Source: Verrucomicrobiales bacterium
GTDB lineage: Bacteria; Verrucomicrobiota; Verrucomicrobiia; Limisphaerales; JAYPXF01
Length of the DNA stretch: 56,749 nucleotides
Assembly: GCA_002715965.1 (NCBI GenBank)
Contig: PBAL01000064.1
Coordinates: forward strand, 1-56,749
Direction of reading: 5' to 3'
Of the stretch, positions 43,482-52,045 are shown piece by piece. Under the pieces are notes generated by a model. It was not told the origin of the DNA. It did not search any database and worked only from the letters and a program-made list of their open reading frames with translations. Position numbers and translations under genes: made by a program. Position 1 is the stretch's first letter, and each line of letters starts with the position of its first letter.

Positions 43482-44117
43482 TTAGCTATATTCTGGATTT
43501 TCTTCTTGATCATATGATTGACCAACAAAGTATGTGTTCGTTCTTGGTGGTGCGTCTTTTGGGAATGGTAAACGATCAAAAAATTCATCATGAACTATGG
43601 CGTTATCCCATACTATGGGGTAGATTATTTCTCTCAAGAAGTTTTGGTCAACCTGATACTTTTGGTCAAAGTCTCCAGTGTCATACTCCTCAATTAGTTT
43701 TACAATCCCTTTGAGTATACCATTTCTTGCACCCCACATGCCTCCTAAAATTTCTGTTTTATGATAAGGGTGATCCCTCATTATGTGAAAGTCTTTATCG
43801 CTTTTAAGCCATTCTTCTATTGCTGATTTTTCTCTCAACCCAAGTCTTGAGTCTGTATCTCTTGAAATCATGACATTTTCACTGTCAGCGGCAAAGAAAC
43901 GCCAAAACATACCATTCCAGCCGCTACCTCCCATTTCTATAATCAGCGAGTTCAGATCTAAAAGCTCTGATTTAATTTCTTCAGAGACATCTTCTCCAAC
44001 ATAAAAGTGACAGTGCCATTCCGGAAAAAGCTCATTGGCTAATTCTGCGTTTCTAATTGCACCAATTGTGTATTTTGGGTCATTACCCCAAAGACTAAAG
44101 GCTATTACCTTGTTCAT
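43482..44117 (-). CDS. GT-A-type glycosyltransferase-like protein
   Basis: A 211-residue protein. Residues 82-91 (VMISRDTDSR) contain a D-x-D motif (Asp87, Asp89) after a hydrophobic strand, as in metal-dependent GT-A enzymes. It is preceded by RFFAADS and followed by RE..AI..WL, then a conserved-looking stretch with FHIMRDHPYH and GGMWGARNG. This set is familiar from small capsule-type glycosyltransferases. The enzyme probably transfers one sugar. Its start lies 23 bases inside the upstream epimerase gene, with AGAGGA ahead. Confidence 0.6.
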   Translation of the reverse strand: MNKVIAFSLWGNDPKYTIGAIRNAELANELFPEWHCHFYVGEDVSEEIKSELLDLNSLIIEMGGSGWNGMFWRFFAADSENVMISRDTDSRLGLREKSAIEEWLKSDKDFHIMRDHPYHKTEILGGMWGARNGILKGIVKLIEEYDTGDFDQKYQVDQNFLREIIYPIVWDNAIVHDEFFDRLPFPKDAPPRTNTYFVGQSYDQEENPEYS

Positions 44118-45000
44118 TTATCCATTCCTCTAGGTTTATTTGTGGGTTCCAACCGAAACTCTTTGCTTTATCTATGTCAGCAAGAGAGTGCTTAACTTCG
44201 CCTTCTCTTGGCGGTAGGTTACAATATTCCGCATCTTTACCTCCAAGCATTTCTACCAAATCTAGGATACTTGTCCTTTTGCCAGTCCCGATATTAAATA
44301 TATCGCCCTTAAATTCAGCTATCTGTTTGGAAAATAGTATGTTAGCACTTACAACGTCACTGACATTTATATAATCCCTCGTTTGAATTCCGTCGCCAAC
44401 AACGGTCAGAGGTTCTCCGGCAGAGATTTGTCTGTTAAAAACACCCATGACTGGAGCGTACTGCCCTTGTGAGTGTTGTCGTTTTCCGTATACATTAAAA
44501 TATCTAAATACAACCGTCTCTAGACTATATAAATCAGAGTACATTTTACATAGTTGCTCTCCAGTAAATTTAGTTATCGAGTAAGGGTTTAGGCAGTCGG
44601 AGGGCGTATCTTCTTTTATAGCCCCCAGCCTAAAGCCTGACCCATAAATCGCCGCCGTAGAGGAAAAGATGAACCTTTTGACGCCAGCTTTTCGTGCCTG
44701 CTTTAACATGTTGTGTGTTCCGAGAACATTTGTTTTTATTGCTAGCTCTGGGTTTTTAATACAATCTTGTATCCTTACCTCAGCCGCTAGGTGAAAAACA
44801 TAGTCAGCGTTTTCAAAGACTTTTCTGTAATAGTGGTCGATTTCACAGATATCCGCAATCAGATAACTCGCTTGCCCATTTACATGGCCGCTGGAAGGGT
44901 TATTGTCTATTACGCAAACCTCCCAGCCCATTTCCACTAGTCTATCAACAAGGTTGGAACCTATAAAGCCGCAACCCCCAGTTACAACAGCTTTAGTCAT
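44095..45000 (-). CDS. UDP-sugar epimerase/dehydratase (GalE-like SDR)
   Basis: A 301-residue extended SDR enzyme. The dinucleotide motif GGCGFIG is at residues 8-14, Asp32 follows strand 2 for NAD binding, and HLAAE follows strand 4. The catalytic residues are Ser114/Thr115 (SSTAAIYG), Tyr140 and Lys144 (YSITK). RDYIN-x-x-D and FNIGTG are typical later motifs. The family includes UDP-glucose 4-epimerase and related UDP-GlcNAc epimerases and dehydratases; the substrate cannot be chosen here. The start overlaps the upstream stop by eight bases (ATGACTAA), with AAAGGA ahead. Confidence 0.8.
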   Translation of the reverse strand: MTKAVVTGGCGFIGSNLVDRLVEMGWEVCVIDNNPSSGHVNGQASYLIADICEIDHYYRKVFENADYVFHLAAEVRIQDCIKNPELAIKTNVLGTHNMLKQARKAGVKRFIFSSTAAIYGSGFRLGAIKEDTPSDCLNPYSITKFTGEQLCKMYSDLYSLETVVFRYFNVYGKRQHSQGQYAPVMGVFNRQISAGEPLTVVGDGIQTRDYINVSDVVSANILFSKQIAEFKGDIFNIGTGKRTSILDLVEMLGGKDAEYCNLPPREGEVKHSLADIDKAKSFGWNPQINLEEWINEQGNSL

Positions 45001-45703
45001 TAGTAATCCTTTCTTTTGGAAATCCTAAATCTTTTCTAGCGTTGAAAACCTGCTGATCCCTACCGGAGTAATACAATGTTTTCTGAGCCGCTATGTCGGC
45101 TTGGTTGTGATTCTCTGACCCCTCAATGCTCCAGTGCTCATGGCTTATTATTATCTTATCAATATACTTCTCTTTTCCCATAGCACGCACCACCTGAGTA
45201 AATTCATCGTCGCAGTATAGGCTTTTATAATCAGGATGATAAATATAACCAAAGTGATTGTACAAGCCCTTGCTAAGAATAGAAAAAGTAATAAGTTCCC
45301 CATTTGTATTCCCGTCGTTAAAATGGACGCATCCATCAAGCTCTGGAAAGTGTTCGTTCATTGCTATGGCTATTTCATTATCCCAAGAATGTGCCTTGGG
45401 CACCATGTCGTCAGAAGCACATATAACTATATCAAAGTCTTTGCCTTCTATATGATTGTTTATAGCACTTATCTTCTCGGTATTCGCGTCAAAGTTTTGG
45501 ACTCCAGAGATATTTACCCTTTTGGAGAGCAAGAACTTGATTCTTTCTTGCATGTAAGAATCTGTCATACTCAAATCAGCGGTGTCACAATTGATGTTGA
45601 AAAAAATCTCATTATGAATACTGGCTGTCTCTATATAGTCCGACAGAACACGCAGGAATTTTTCTGGGCGACCGTATGTTGGGAATTGTATTAAAAGTTT
45701 CAT
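44993..45703 (-). CDS. GT2-like glycosyltransferase
   Basis: A 236-residue protein starting MKLLIQFPTYGRP, the first strand and loop of a GT-A fold (V-x-(I/V)-P-T-(Y/F)-x-R). Residues 92-100 (IVICASDDM) give the acidic motif of the metal site, followed by VPKAHSWDNEI. Later segments include GCVHFNDG and the YCDDEF loop (about 160), a likely catalytic region. It probably transfers one sugar. The gene follows a 26-base gap, one of the larger gaps in this block. Confidence 0.6.
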   Translation of the reverse strand: MKLLIQFPTYGRPEKFLRVLSDYIETASIHNEIFFNINCDTADLSMTDSYMQERIKFLLSKRVNISGVQNFDANTEKISAINNHIEGKDFDIVICASDDMVPKAHSWDNEIAIAMNEHFPELDGCVHFNDGNTNGELITFSILSKGLYNHFGYIYHPDYKSLYCDDEFTQVVRAMGKEKYIDKIIISHEHWSIEGSENHNQADIAAQKTLYYSGRDQQVFNARKDLGFPKERITND

Positions 45704-45729
45704 ATTAACCTCATTATATTATAGTCAAT

Positions 45730-46620
45730 CTACGGCTGCATTACAACTTCATTTCTCATTTTTTCCATTTTTTCAGCTGATTCGTTATCACCCAGAAGTT
45801 TTAACATTTTTGCCGAACGATTAAATGGCGTATGATTCTTGAGGATCTGATTCTTTATCTTGGAGGTCATGTCGCTTGCGTCCTCTCCCTCGGGCGGCTC
45901 TTCAAATATTACTTCTAAAAACTCAGCCCACGCAGGTTTACTTTCTTCGGTTGGTAAAACTTCAAGACTGTGAGCGTTTAGACAAGCGTCGAAAAATAGC
46001 TGTGAAGAAAACAGCCTGTGATCCCCGCAGATCAAAATTTTAGAGTAAAATGATAGGATCTCTGATAGTTCAGCTAGGTTCGTATTGAAGTCGAACCCGT
46101 TAGAGCCTGTAGAGAGCGACATCAAGTGATGTGGTTTTTTACTATTAACAATTTCTTCCATCTCCTGTGTGACATCAACGCCCAGTACACCTACAATCTC
46201 TTTAGGTTTTCTAGGTGCTTTTGCCAAAAACAGATCGGCGGCTGGCAATAGCCTGTGTATTTTAAATTTTCTATTAGGATCAGACTTTGTGTTGAATTTA
46301 AAGTCATTGCTAAACCCAAATTTTAAATCTACACCTTGGTCAATTAGGTTTTCAATACCTATTAATTCAGCCTGTGTTGCACCGGTAGTGTTTAAGGCTA
46401 GAGACACCTTACTTTGGCTTAAATATTTTACGATGTCATTGGTCAAAAATTTATAGTGGCTAACAAGAACATCTGGCCCAAAACTATCGAGCATATCATA
46501 AGCACTTACATTGGGGTCTGCCCACAGGTCTGCCTGCAATCCGCAATTTTGCATTGACGCTGCTAGATACCTAGACTCTGTAGACGTTGTGGTAGAGTAA
46601 TTATGAAATAGAATTCTCAT
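45730..46620 (-). CDS. GT-B-like glycosyltransferase, degenerate or divergent
   Basis: A 296-residue protein starting MRILFHNYSTTTSTESRYLA, a GT-B N-terminal strand and loop. The second half has VGVLGVD, then LSTGSNG, then ILSFYSKILICGDHRLFSSQLFFDACL, which looks like the CgeB-type end (A-x-I-x-(L/I)-x-x, S-x-R-x-F-E-A-x-A-x-G). There is an acidic loop (EEPPEGEDASD) and a helical end. The start overlaps the upstream stop as ATGA. Its function as a sugar transferase is plausible but not certain, since the C-terminal signature is weak. Confidence 0.45.
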   Translation of the reverse strand: MRILFHNYSTTTSTESRYLAASMQNCGLQADLWADPNVSAYDMLDSFGPDVLVSHYKFLTNDIVKYLSQSKVSLALNTTGATQAELIGIENLIDQGVDLKFGFSNDFKFNTKSDPNRKFKIHRLLPAADLFLAKAPRKPKEIVGVLGVDVTQEMEEIVNSKKPHHLMSLSTGSNGFDFNTNLAELSEILSFYSKILICGDHRLFSSQLFFDACLNAHSLEVLPTEESKPAWAEFLEVIFEEPPEGEDASDMTSKIKNQILKNHTPFNRSAKMLKLLGDNESAEKMEKMRNEVVMQP

Positions 46621-47369
46621 TCGTCATTTATCCTTCTTAGTGTTTTAACGTTATTAATTTTTACGATTGGGTAGTATTCGTTGTGCTGCGTTACCACCTC
46701 TCTTCTGTTGGGCCAGTCGTTTATAGCCTCAAACAGAAATTTATTCTTGTATTCTGGATTAGATACCAGATTATAGAATGATTGTATTAGTTTTTGCCCC
46801 GTAAGGTACATAATTTCTGTCCAACACTTGTCGGAAACGGCAAGAGAAAGATTTTCTAGCTTACTCTCGTTATCTATTATACCAATGTCGAATTCGTTTG
46901 CTTCTTGCGGCGACTGGAATAAAACTGAGGATTTCTTAAGATTAATTGATTTTAAATAATGAGGAGTTAGTAATACACCGCCACCGCATATTATTAGTCT
47001 GTTTGTCATAACATTATTCATACATAGCCTTATACTTTCACAGCAATTTGAATGAAAGTAAACTTGATTTTCTACTATCCTAATTTTTACAGACTGGCCA
47101 AAACGTTTTCTAATAAAATTGTAAACTTTCTGGGTCTCAAAGCCTGAACAAAGAACTATCTCAAAATCTATGAATACTGAACTGATTGCTTCTATCTGCC
47201 TCTCTATCAAGCTCTTACCGTCTATATTGACCAGTGATATAGGGCCATATGACTTCATTCTGTAGCCATGATTCTCTGCTAACAGCAGAATAGAAACACT
47301 TTCGCTTCTTACTTCGCCATCTGTCAGCCTTGGGCTTGTTATGTACTCATTTATTCTGGACTTTTTCAT
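46617..47369 (-). CDS. Nucleotidyltransferase-fold protein, probably degenerate
   Basis: A 250-residue protein with a 24-residue lead before ILLLAENHGYRMKSYGPISL. This is the position of the L-A-A-G-x-G-(T/S)-R-(L/M)-x-P-x-x-x-x-P-K-x-(L/M) signature of sugar-phosphate nucleotidyltransferases, with NHGYR and PIS instead of the usual G-x-G-x-R and P-K. GKSLIERQIEAI follows as expected. The next key site, normally a GD or D-x-D strand, reads LIICGGGVLL, with Gly where Asp is usual. The end (YYPIVKINNVKTLRRI) matches the family. The lack of the Lys and the Asp suggests a non-catalytic homologue. The start overlaps the upstream stop as ATGA. Confidence 0.5.
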   Translation of the reverse strand: MKKSRINEYITSPRLTDGEVRSESVSILLLAENHGYRMKSYGPISLVNIDGKSLIERQIEAISSVFIDFEIVLCSGFETQKVYNFIRKRFGQSVKIRIVENQVYFHSNCCESIRLCMNNVMTNRLIICGGGVLLTPHYLKSINLKKSSVLFQSPQEANEFDIGIIDNESKLENLSLAVSDKCWTEIMYLTGQKLIQSFYNLVSNPEYKNKFLFEAINDWPNRREVVTQHNEYYPIVKINNVKTLRRINDE

Positions 47370-48112
47370 GCTAGTTTTTTATAAGCCCCTTGTTGTTTTG
47401 ATATTTTTTCGACAAAATTTACCATAGCGTCGTAGTTCTTGTGCTCAAGGTATGTTTCTCTCACGACTTTATTAGGAATTGCTACTACACCGTTTTGCTC
47501 GTAGTAACTTACTCTGTCCAAACTAACATTTATCGATTCGTTTATTTTTTTAAAGTAGTTTTTGGGAACTTTTTGCGAGGGCGTTAGTTTTATAAAGTGC
47601 GTAGCCCCAATTAGTTTTTGAAAAACTTCCGTGTCTCTCATCTCACTATTCCCTGTGTAAAGGTGGGTAATGGCAGCAAAATTTTTGATCGCTTCTTGGG
47701 TTTTATGGGTTATTTGTACGATGTCCTCCGGTTTCATTTGCAAATTCGTTGACAGTAACACACCAATTCTATCGTGGTTGTAGTCTGAATTAACAATAGA
47801 GTCTATCGTAGTTTGTATGCTTTGAACATTGTGGTCTAAGTCATCATAAATGCACACCCCAAAAGTTGGCTGTGACTGCTCAGTTGCTAGCTCAAGCTTT
47901 TCTTCAAACGACATTTTCTTGTCTTTAAGCCAATCCGTTGGCCTGTACATACTACAAAATCTTTTTAGCTCGTAATAACCTTCTGCATATTCAGCTTGGC
48001 CTAACTCGGAAAATTTATGAATTCTATTAGCATAACATCCCACTTGCGGTCCGCCAAATGGTCCTCCGCTAGTGGGTATAACTTCTTTAAATAAGCACTT
48101 GGAGCAGTCCAT
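47366..48112 (-). CDS. GT2-like protein with N-terminal Cys motif, no DxD
   Basis: A 248-residue protein. The first 60 residues have four cysteines (C3, C6, C26, C53) with a C-x2-C start, suggesting a small metal-binding module. From about residue 83 (TFGVCIYDDLDHNVQSIQTT) comes a GT-A-like order: strand, helix, strand (RIGVLLSTN), helix. The place of the usual D-x-D reads THFIKLTPSQKVPKNYF, which keeps the hydrophobic strand and the following P-x-x-x-(L/Y/F) but has no acidic pair. The C-terminal part has YYEQNGVVAIPNKV, like the acceptor-side region of such enzymes. It may be inactive, or act as a partner. Confidence 0.45.
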   Translation of the reverse strand: MDCSKCLFKEVIPTSGGPFGGPQVGCYANRIHKFSELGQAEYAEGYYELKRFCSMYRPTDWLKDKKMSFEEKLELATEQSQPTFGVCIYDDLDHNVQSIQTTIDSIVNSDYNHDRIGVLLSTNLQMKPEDIVQITHKTQEAIKNFAAITHLYTGNSEMRDTEVFQKLIGATHFIKLTPSQKVPKNYFKKINESINVSLDRVSYYEQNGVVAIPNKVVRETYLEHKNYDAMVNFVEKISKQQGAYKKLA

Positions 48113-48114
48113 GC

Positions 48115-48531
48115 TTAACCCCTAATTGCTTTTATCTCATAATGTATACCGTTCATATGCGTCGATGCAATCCTCAGACCGGCCTGCATTAACAAGTCTT
48201 GGATGCTTTGCATAAAGGTTAGAGACTCTAAGTTACCTACGATTGATGACGCATCGTTTGGTGATAGTAACCCATTAAGTATGTGTTTTGAAAGCAATCT
48301 ACCATCTGTACCCCCTATTGAAAGCTCCCCACCTATTCTAAGTTTGCTCAATAGTGCTCCTATTAATTCTTTAATTCCATTGTGAGAAAAGCTATCAAGA
48401 ACATCTGTTGCTAAAATTACCTCGCATTCATTGTCTGAAATAGAAGACAAATCCACTTGGTTAGTCGATACTTTTACGTGTTCAAAGTTTTGGATACCCT
48501 GTTCAGGATCTAATACTAGTTGTAACTTCAT
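48115..48531 (-). CDS. Truncated methyltransferase-like protein
   Basis: A 138-residue protein. Residues 37-75 (VILATDVLDSFSHNGIKEL, then LSKLRIGGELSIGGTD) match the middle of class I SAM-dependent methyltransferases, where a strand with D-x-(L/I/V)-E-H-(F/I/V) is followed by a helix, then L-K-P-GG-x-L-x-(I/L). The region before it is only about 35 residues and has no Gly-rich motif I. The usual SAM-binding loop is therefore missing. It could be a degenerate domain serving as a partner of the neighbours, or a remnant. Start overlaps the upstream stop as ATGA, with GAGG ahead. Confidence 0.5.
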   Translation of the reverse strand: MKLQLVLDPEQGIQNFEHVKVSTNQVDLSSISDNECEVILATDVLDSFSHNGIKELIGALLSKLRIGGELSIGGTDGRLLSKHILNGLLSPNDASSIVGNLESLTFMQSIQDLLMQAGLRIASTHMNGIHYEIKAIRG

Positions 48532-49505
48532 TTTATCACCTCGTAAGCTTTGTCAAAAATTGTATTCCATTCTTTTACAAATCTCTCTTCAGAGAACTTG
48601 TCTTTGATTGTTTCCCTAGCAGCTAACCCCATTTTATGAGCAAGCTCGGTGTCTCCCAGTAACTGTTCGCAATACCCCCTGAGTTCGTCCTCGTTGTTGG
48701 ACATGAATCCGTTTACACCGTGCTCGATTATATTTGGTATCTCACATGTCTCAGTCGTTACTATTGCACAACCACAAGACATGGCTTCCAGCAAAGACGT
48801 TGGAACCGGACTTAAGACGCTAGGATTTATATAGATTAACGAGCTTTGATAGTCTTTTACCAATGCTTCCACAGACTCGCTTTGTTTGGATAATCCTTCG
48901 GTTTCTCCTACCACCTTGGTAGCAAGACCTTCTGTGATTCTTTTCCAACCTTGATAATTCAGTGCGTAATCTCTATTGATAAAATCATGAGCAACCGTGA
49001 ATATTACAGGTTCTCTCTCTTCATCCGAGGGTTTAAACAAGTCGGTGTCGATTGAGTGGTAGACAACCTCTCCTTCCATACCCCATTCTTGTTTAGAGTA
49101 GTTTGTTATAAAGACATTAACGTCTCCTTGCATAGATTTAAACTGATCCAGTTGGTCGTTTGGCCAAGATTTAAGCGGTAGCGTATGCTCCAAGGATACT
49201 ATTGGAACATTAATACTTTTATTTATTTGAGATGAAAGCTGATACTGACCAAACTTACTTTGGGACAATATAAAATCAAAGTTAATTGCTGGGTAGGTTG
49301 CGTTTTTTGGTAGGACGTAGTAATTATCCGGAAGTGGAGCGTGACCGGCAAACCAATCTTTTCCGTTCTCGTGCGTAAAAGCGTAAAAGTTATGTCCAGT
49401 TTTTGCTAGTTGTGATTGATATCTTTCGTGGGTATTGAAGGTTAGTATGTTGTACTTCCTGTCCCTAGCACCCACCTTATCTAGTATGTTTAGAGTACTA
49501 ATCAT
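48528..49505 (-). CDS. GT4-family glycosyltransferase
   Basis: A 325-residue GT-B enzyme. The C-terminal half carries SVLSPVPTSLLEAMSCGCAIV (about 232-252), the signature P-x-x-L-x-E-A-M-A-x-G-x-P-V(V), then a TTETCEIPN turn and GVNGFM and a terminal pair of helices. It is the typical end of GT4 enzymes, where the E-A-M-x-x-G region binds the donor nucleotide-sugar. The N-terminal half is the acceptor domain with NVPIVSLEHTLP. The start overlaps the upstream stop by eight bases (ATGATTAG), with AAGGAGAAG ahead. Confidence 0.75.
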   Translation of the reverse strand: MISTLNILDKVGARDRKYNILTFNTHERYQSQLAKTGHNFYAFTHENGKDWFAGHAPLPDNYYVLPKNATYPAINFDFILSQSKFGQYQLSSQINKSINVPIVSLEHTLPLKSWPNDQLDQFKSMQGDVNVFITNYSKQEWGMEGEVVYHSIDTDLFKPSDEEREPVIFTVAHDFINRDYALNYQGWKRITEGLATKVVGETEGLSKQSESVEALVKDYQSSLIYINPSVLSPVPTSLLEAMSCGCAIVTTETCEIPNIIEHGVNGFMSNNEDELRGYCEQLLGDTELAHKMGLAARETIKDKFSEERFVKEWNTIFDKAYEVIK

Positions 49506-50613
49506 TCAGCTTCTCCTTCATTGTAGCCCCTATGTTTTTCAGTGAAAATTCTTCGACTTTTTGATAGCCTTTACTTTTGTTCTTCTGAGTATAAACTACG
49601 GGGTTGGATAGCCACTCTTCATATGCTTCACGCATATGTTCTTTGATCTGCTTTTCACACGGGGACAGAAAATAGTCTTTGCCTAGTTCTAATTCACTAG
49701 AATGACCACCACTACTCTTTTTGCATTTAAAAACGGCGTCTATTGTTTTGGCTATATCGTCATCGTCTAGCTCTTTTGGTGCACTCCATTTGGTTGTAAT
49801 CGGTTTGCTTCCAAACCCAACAGCATCAATCAGATTAGAAGACCAAGGGTGTCCACTGTTGATATCTAAGTAAGAATCACCGTACTGGTGTATTTGATAA
49901 ACTTGTTCTTGTGTTAAGTTTGGCTCTCCAACAATGATTTCTCTAGGATACAGGGATACGTCTCTTTGTAGATGTAGCGAAGCCTTTACTGCCTCAGATA
50001 TATCCCTAACTTTCTTATTAGAATCCTCTCTTGGGGATACAAGGAATATAATCAGTGTAGCTAGCTCCGACGCATCAAACTCAGAATTAAAGGCAGACAG
50101 GATACTTTCTAGTGCTTTACTGTCATCTGGCGACAACATTGTATAGAATTTAAATTTGCCTACCGCTTGAGGGATTTGTATATCTTTTTGTTTTGTTTTA
50201 TACTTGCTTGTATCAGTGCAGAAAGGTATGTATCTAGCTTTTACTTTTAGGTTTGACAACTCACGAGCCATGTTTACATTAGGAACCCACACTTCATCTA
50301 ACTGTTGTAGTTTTTCTGGTACCGATGTATGCCCTATTTCTGTAAAAGTATTTCCCAGTATGGCAACATTCTTCTTGAATTTTTTACTGCCTACTAGGTG
50401 ATCTGGAAAAACGTGTTGTATACAAAAATCACAATCACTCAAATCTTTCTGCTCGATCTCTGCCAGTCTTCCAGATATCTTTCTAGGTTGTGACAAGTTA
50501 ATTGATCTACAGACAACGTCTACGCCCGCAGCATCTAATGCGAGTATATTGCTCTCTGTGATTCTACCCCAATCACTATTCTCTTTGTAGTATCCTATAT
50601 ATAAAACTTTCAT
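49498..50613 (-). CDS. GT4-like glycosyltransferase
   Basis: A 371-residue protein starting MKVLYIGYYKENSDWGRITE, a GT-B N-terminal strand with a loop, followed by LDAAGVDVVCRSI. The middle carries VWVPNVNMARE and ARYIPFCTDTS, the usual start of the linker to the second domain. The C-terminal part has QIHQYGDSYLDINSGHPWSSN and LIDAVGFGSKPITT, matching the GT4 pattern (Y-x-x-(A/S)-D-x-x-(L/V)-x-(L/P)-S-x-x-E-x-x-x-x-x-x-E-A-x-A-x-G-x-P-x-(V/I)). The usual Glu of that signature appears replaced. It overlaps the next gene by eight bases and the preceding one by four. Confidence 0.6.
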   Translation of the reverse strand: MKVLYIGYYKENSDWGRITESNILALDAAGVDVVCRSINLSQPRKISGRLAEIEQKDLSDCDFCIQHVFPDHLVGSKKFKKNVAILGNTFTEIGHTSVPEKLQQLDEVWVPNVNMARELSNLKVKARYIPFCTDTSKYKTKQKDIQIPQAVGKFKFYTMLSPDDSKALESILSAFNSEFDASELATLIIFLVSPREDSNKKVRDISEAVKASLHLQRDVSLYPREIIVGEPNLTQEQVYQIHQYGDSYLDINSGHPWSSNLIDAVGFGSKPITTKWSAPKELDDDDIAKTIDAVFKCKKSSGGHSSELELGKDYFLSPCEKQIKEHMREAYEEWLSNPVVYTQKNKSKGYQKVEEFSLKNIGATMKEKLND

Positions 50614-51278
50614 TTAGCTTTATCCTTCATTCTTTGTTGATATTCTGCGTAGTTAGGATGACTCCAATCCTCTTTATCTATAAAATTGTAATATGATAAA
50701 ATCTTACCTATCACGCCAAGCGGAGGTGGAACATGAAGATTGGGGTGTGCGACTTGTCCTGCGTGATTATTAGAACCCATGATTATGCCTCCCCATACAC
50801 AGTCAATTACATATAATTGGTCGTGACAATACATGTTATGATAACGTATATGCTTTACATATTTCCAATGAGCTAAGTATGACCCAACGTCAAATGATCC
50901 AATTTCAGGTGGTACGCAGGGTGATAGTCTTAGCGACCCGTTCCAGAACCCTTGCTGGAAAGCAATAATTGCGTAATCTTCGTATTCGTCAATATTCTTA
51001 AATGCACCTTCGATATCTGGATGCATGATGTTGTCATCATCTAATTGGAATATCCAGTCATCGTCTTGAAAATTATAGTTATCTAAGACATGATTCCTTG
51101 CATGAATTCCTGCCGGTCCAGTATACTCACACTTTAATAGAATCGCTTTTTCTTTTACCTCTTCTGGTATTTTTACTCTGTCGTCATAGCAGATAATCCA
51201 TTTCCAAGACTTTGGAATTGTTTGCATTATTTGAATTAGATTGTCTGGTCTTCCACATGGAGTTATGGCGTAGATCAT
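50610..51278 (-). CDS. GT-A-type glycosyltransferase
   Basis: A 222-residue protein starting IYAITPCGRPDNLIQIM, a GT-A strand with a loop and helix. Residues 74-84 (DWIFQLDDDN) give the acidic metal-binding motif. Earlier GPAGIHARNH (about 54-63) is the conserved A-R-N strand-loop of GT2 enzymes. The C-terminal part has CHDQLYVIDCVWGG and NFIDKEDW. The last 60 residues are probably the acceptor side. The enzyme would add a single sugar from an activated donor. Start overlaps the upstream stop as ATGA, with AAGGAAAAG ahead. Confidence 0.7.
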   Translation of the reverse strand: MIYAITPCGRPDNLIQIMQTIPKSWKWIICYDDRVKIPEEVKEKAILLKCEYTGPAGIHARNHVLDNYNFQDDDWIFQLDDDNIMHPDIEGAFKNIDEYEDYAIIAFQQGFWNGSLRLSPCVPPEIGSFDVGSYLAHWKYVKHIRYHNMYCHDQLYVIDCVWGGIIMGSNNHAGQVAHPNLHVPPPLGVIGKILSYYNFIDKEDWSHPNYAEYQQRMKDKAK

Positions 51279-52045
51279 AGCTTTTCCTTTAAGTTGTAAT
51301 TTTTAATAAACTCCATTCCAGCGGTGTTAAATTCACCATGGAACCCGAATGAGCTATACGAAAATATTAAATCTCTTGTGAAGTACTTATATGGTGTAGG
51401 ATGCTCAACTGAAAATTGTGCTGCTAATTCTGGGGGAGCAAATTTGATTCCCTTGTCGGTCATGTGGTCATAGTTGAAAACACAAATGTTGAGGTCTTCA
51501 TTCTTATGCTCCCACCCTAGCTTTGCAGATTCTTCTACAAACTTGCGTGTTCTCAGAGAAAACCCTCCGTTGCCTACAACGTTCGGGATTTCTTCTATGC
51601 GACCGGCTACCATATCACTCGCTTGAATGATGTTCATTGGCCAAGGTGCACCTATATAGTCATAGTCTAAATACTCTTCGTCCCAATGCTCTATATCTAT
51701 AATAGTCGAATCGTGTTGAACATTCAAACAAAAATCATCCATTATGTACTTATTTGTTTGCTGAACAAACGACTCGCAAAATCCTATACGATTCTCATCA
51801 TCATCCTGTAAATTCGAGTTTAAGTCAGTCGTCATATCGCACACTTCGATATTGTGCTTGTTTATAGTCTTATTAAATAAACTTAAATCTGTCTTGCTGC
51901 TATCTGTAATCAATACTGATTTTTTGAAATCCACCTGATCCATACCAATCAGCATAGATCTTAGTGATTTCTCTACATGTTCGGTTCCCCAGCAAAAGGT
52001 AAAGATAGCAACGTCTGGAAGCTGTAGTTTATTTCCAGTAGTCAT
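51275..52045 (-). CDS. DUF5672-type glycosyltransferase-like protein
   Basis: 256 residues from the ATG at 52045, chosen over the ATG at 52066 because AAAAGGGGAT lies a few bases upstream of it. Residues from about 108 have a CLNVQHDST strand (H-x-D, acid motif position), then EYLDYDYIGAPWP, then NVVGNGGFSLRTRKF and NEDLNICVFNYDHM, GIKFAPPELAAQFSVE. The order W-x-x-x-(F/Y)-x-x-Y-D-Y-I-GAPWP, VGNGGFSLR-(S/T), (E/P)-x-(F/I)-x-x-E is that of DUF5672, a GT-A-like family found in capsule and glycan clusters. It overlaps the epimerase gene by 17 bases. Confidence 0.65.
   Translation of the reverse strand: MTTGNKLQLPDVAIFTFCWGTEHVEKSLRSMLIGMDQVDFKKSVLITDSSKTDLSLFNKTINKHNIEVCDMTTDLNSNLQDDDENRIGFCESFVQQTNKYIMDDFCLNVQHDSTIIDIEHWDEEYLDYDYIGAPWPMNIIQASDMVAGRIEEIPNVVGNGGFSLRTRKFVEESAKLGWEHKNEDLNICVFNYDHMTDKGIKFAPPELAAQFSVEHPTPYKYFTRDLIFSYSSFGFHGEFNTAGMEFIKNYNLKEKL

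Noticed and set aside
45236..45694. 152-codon + strand frame in the glycan cluster
   Set aside because: It covers a GT2-like gene on the minus strand with clear motifs. No ribosome binding site or recognisable domain is present.
45713..45723. Two overlapping TATAAT hexamers on the minus strand before the gene at 45703
   Set aside because: They lie only 10-20 bases before the start codon and overlap the region needed for the ribosome binding site. There is no -35 box. A promoter here is unlikely.
48115..48531. DNA methyltransferase
   Set aside because: No D/N-PP-(Y/F) motif and no motif I. Context is a glycan cluster.
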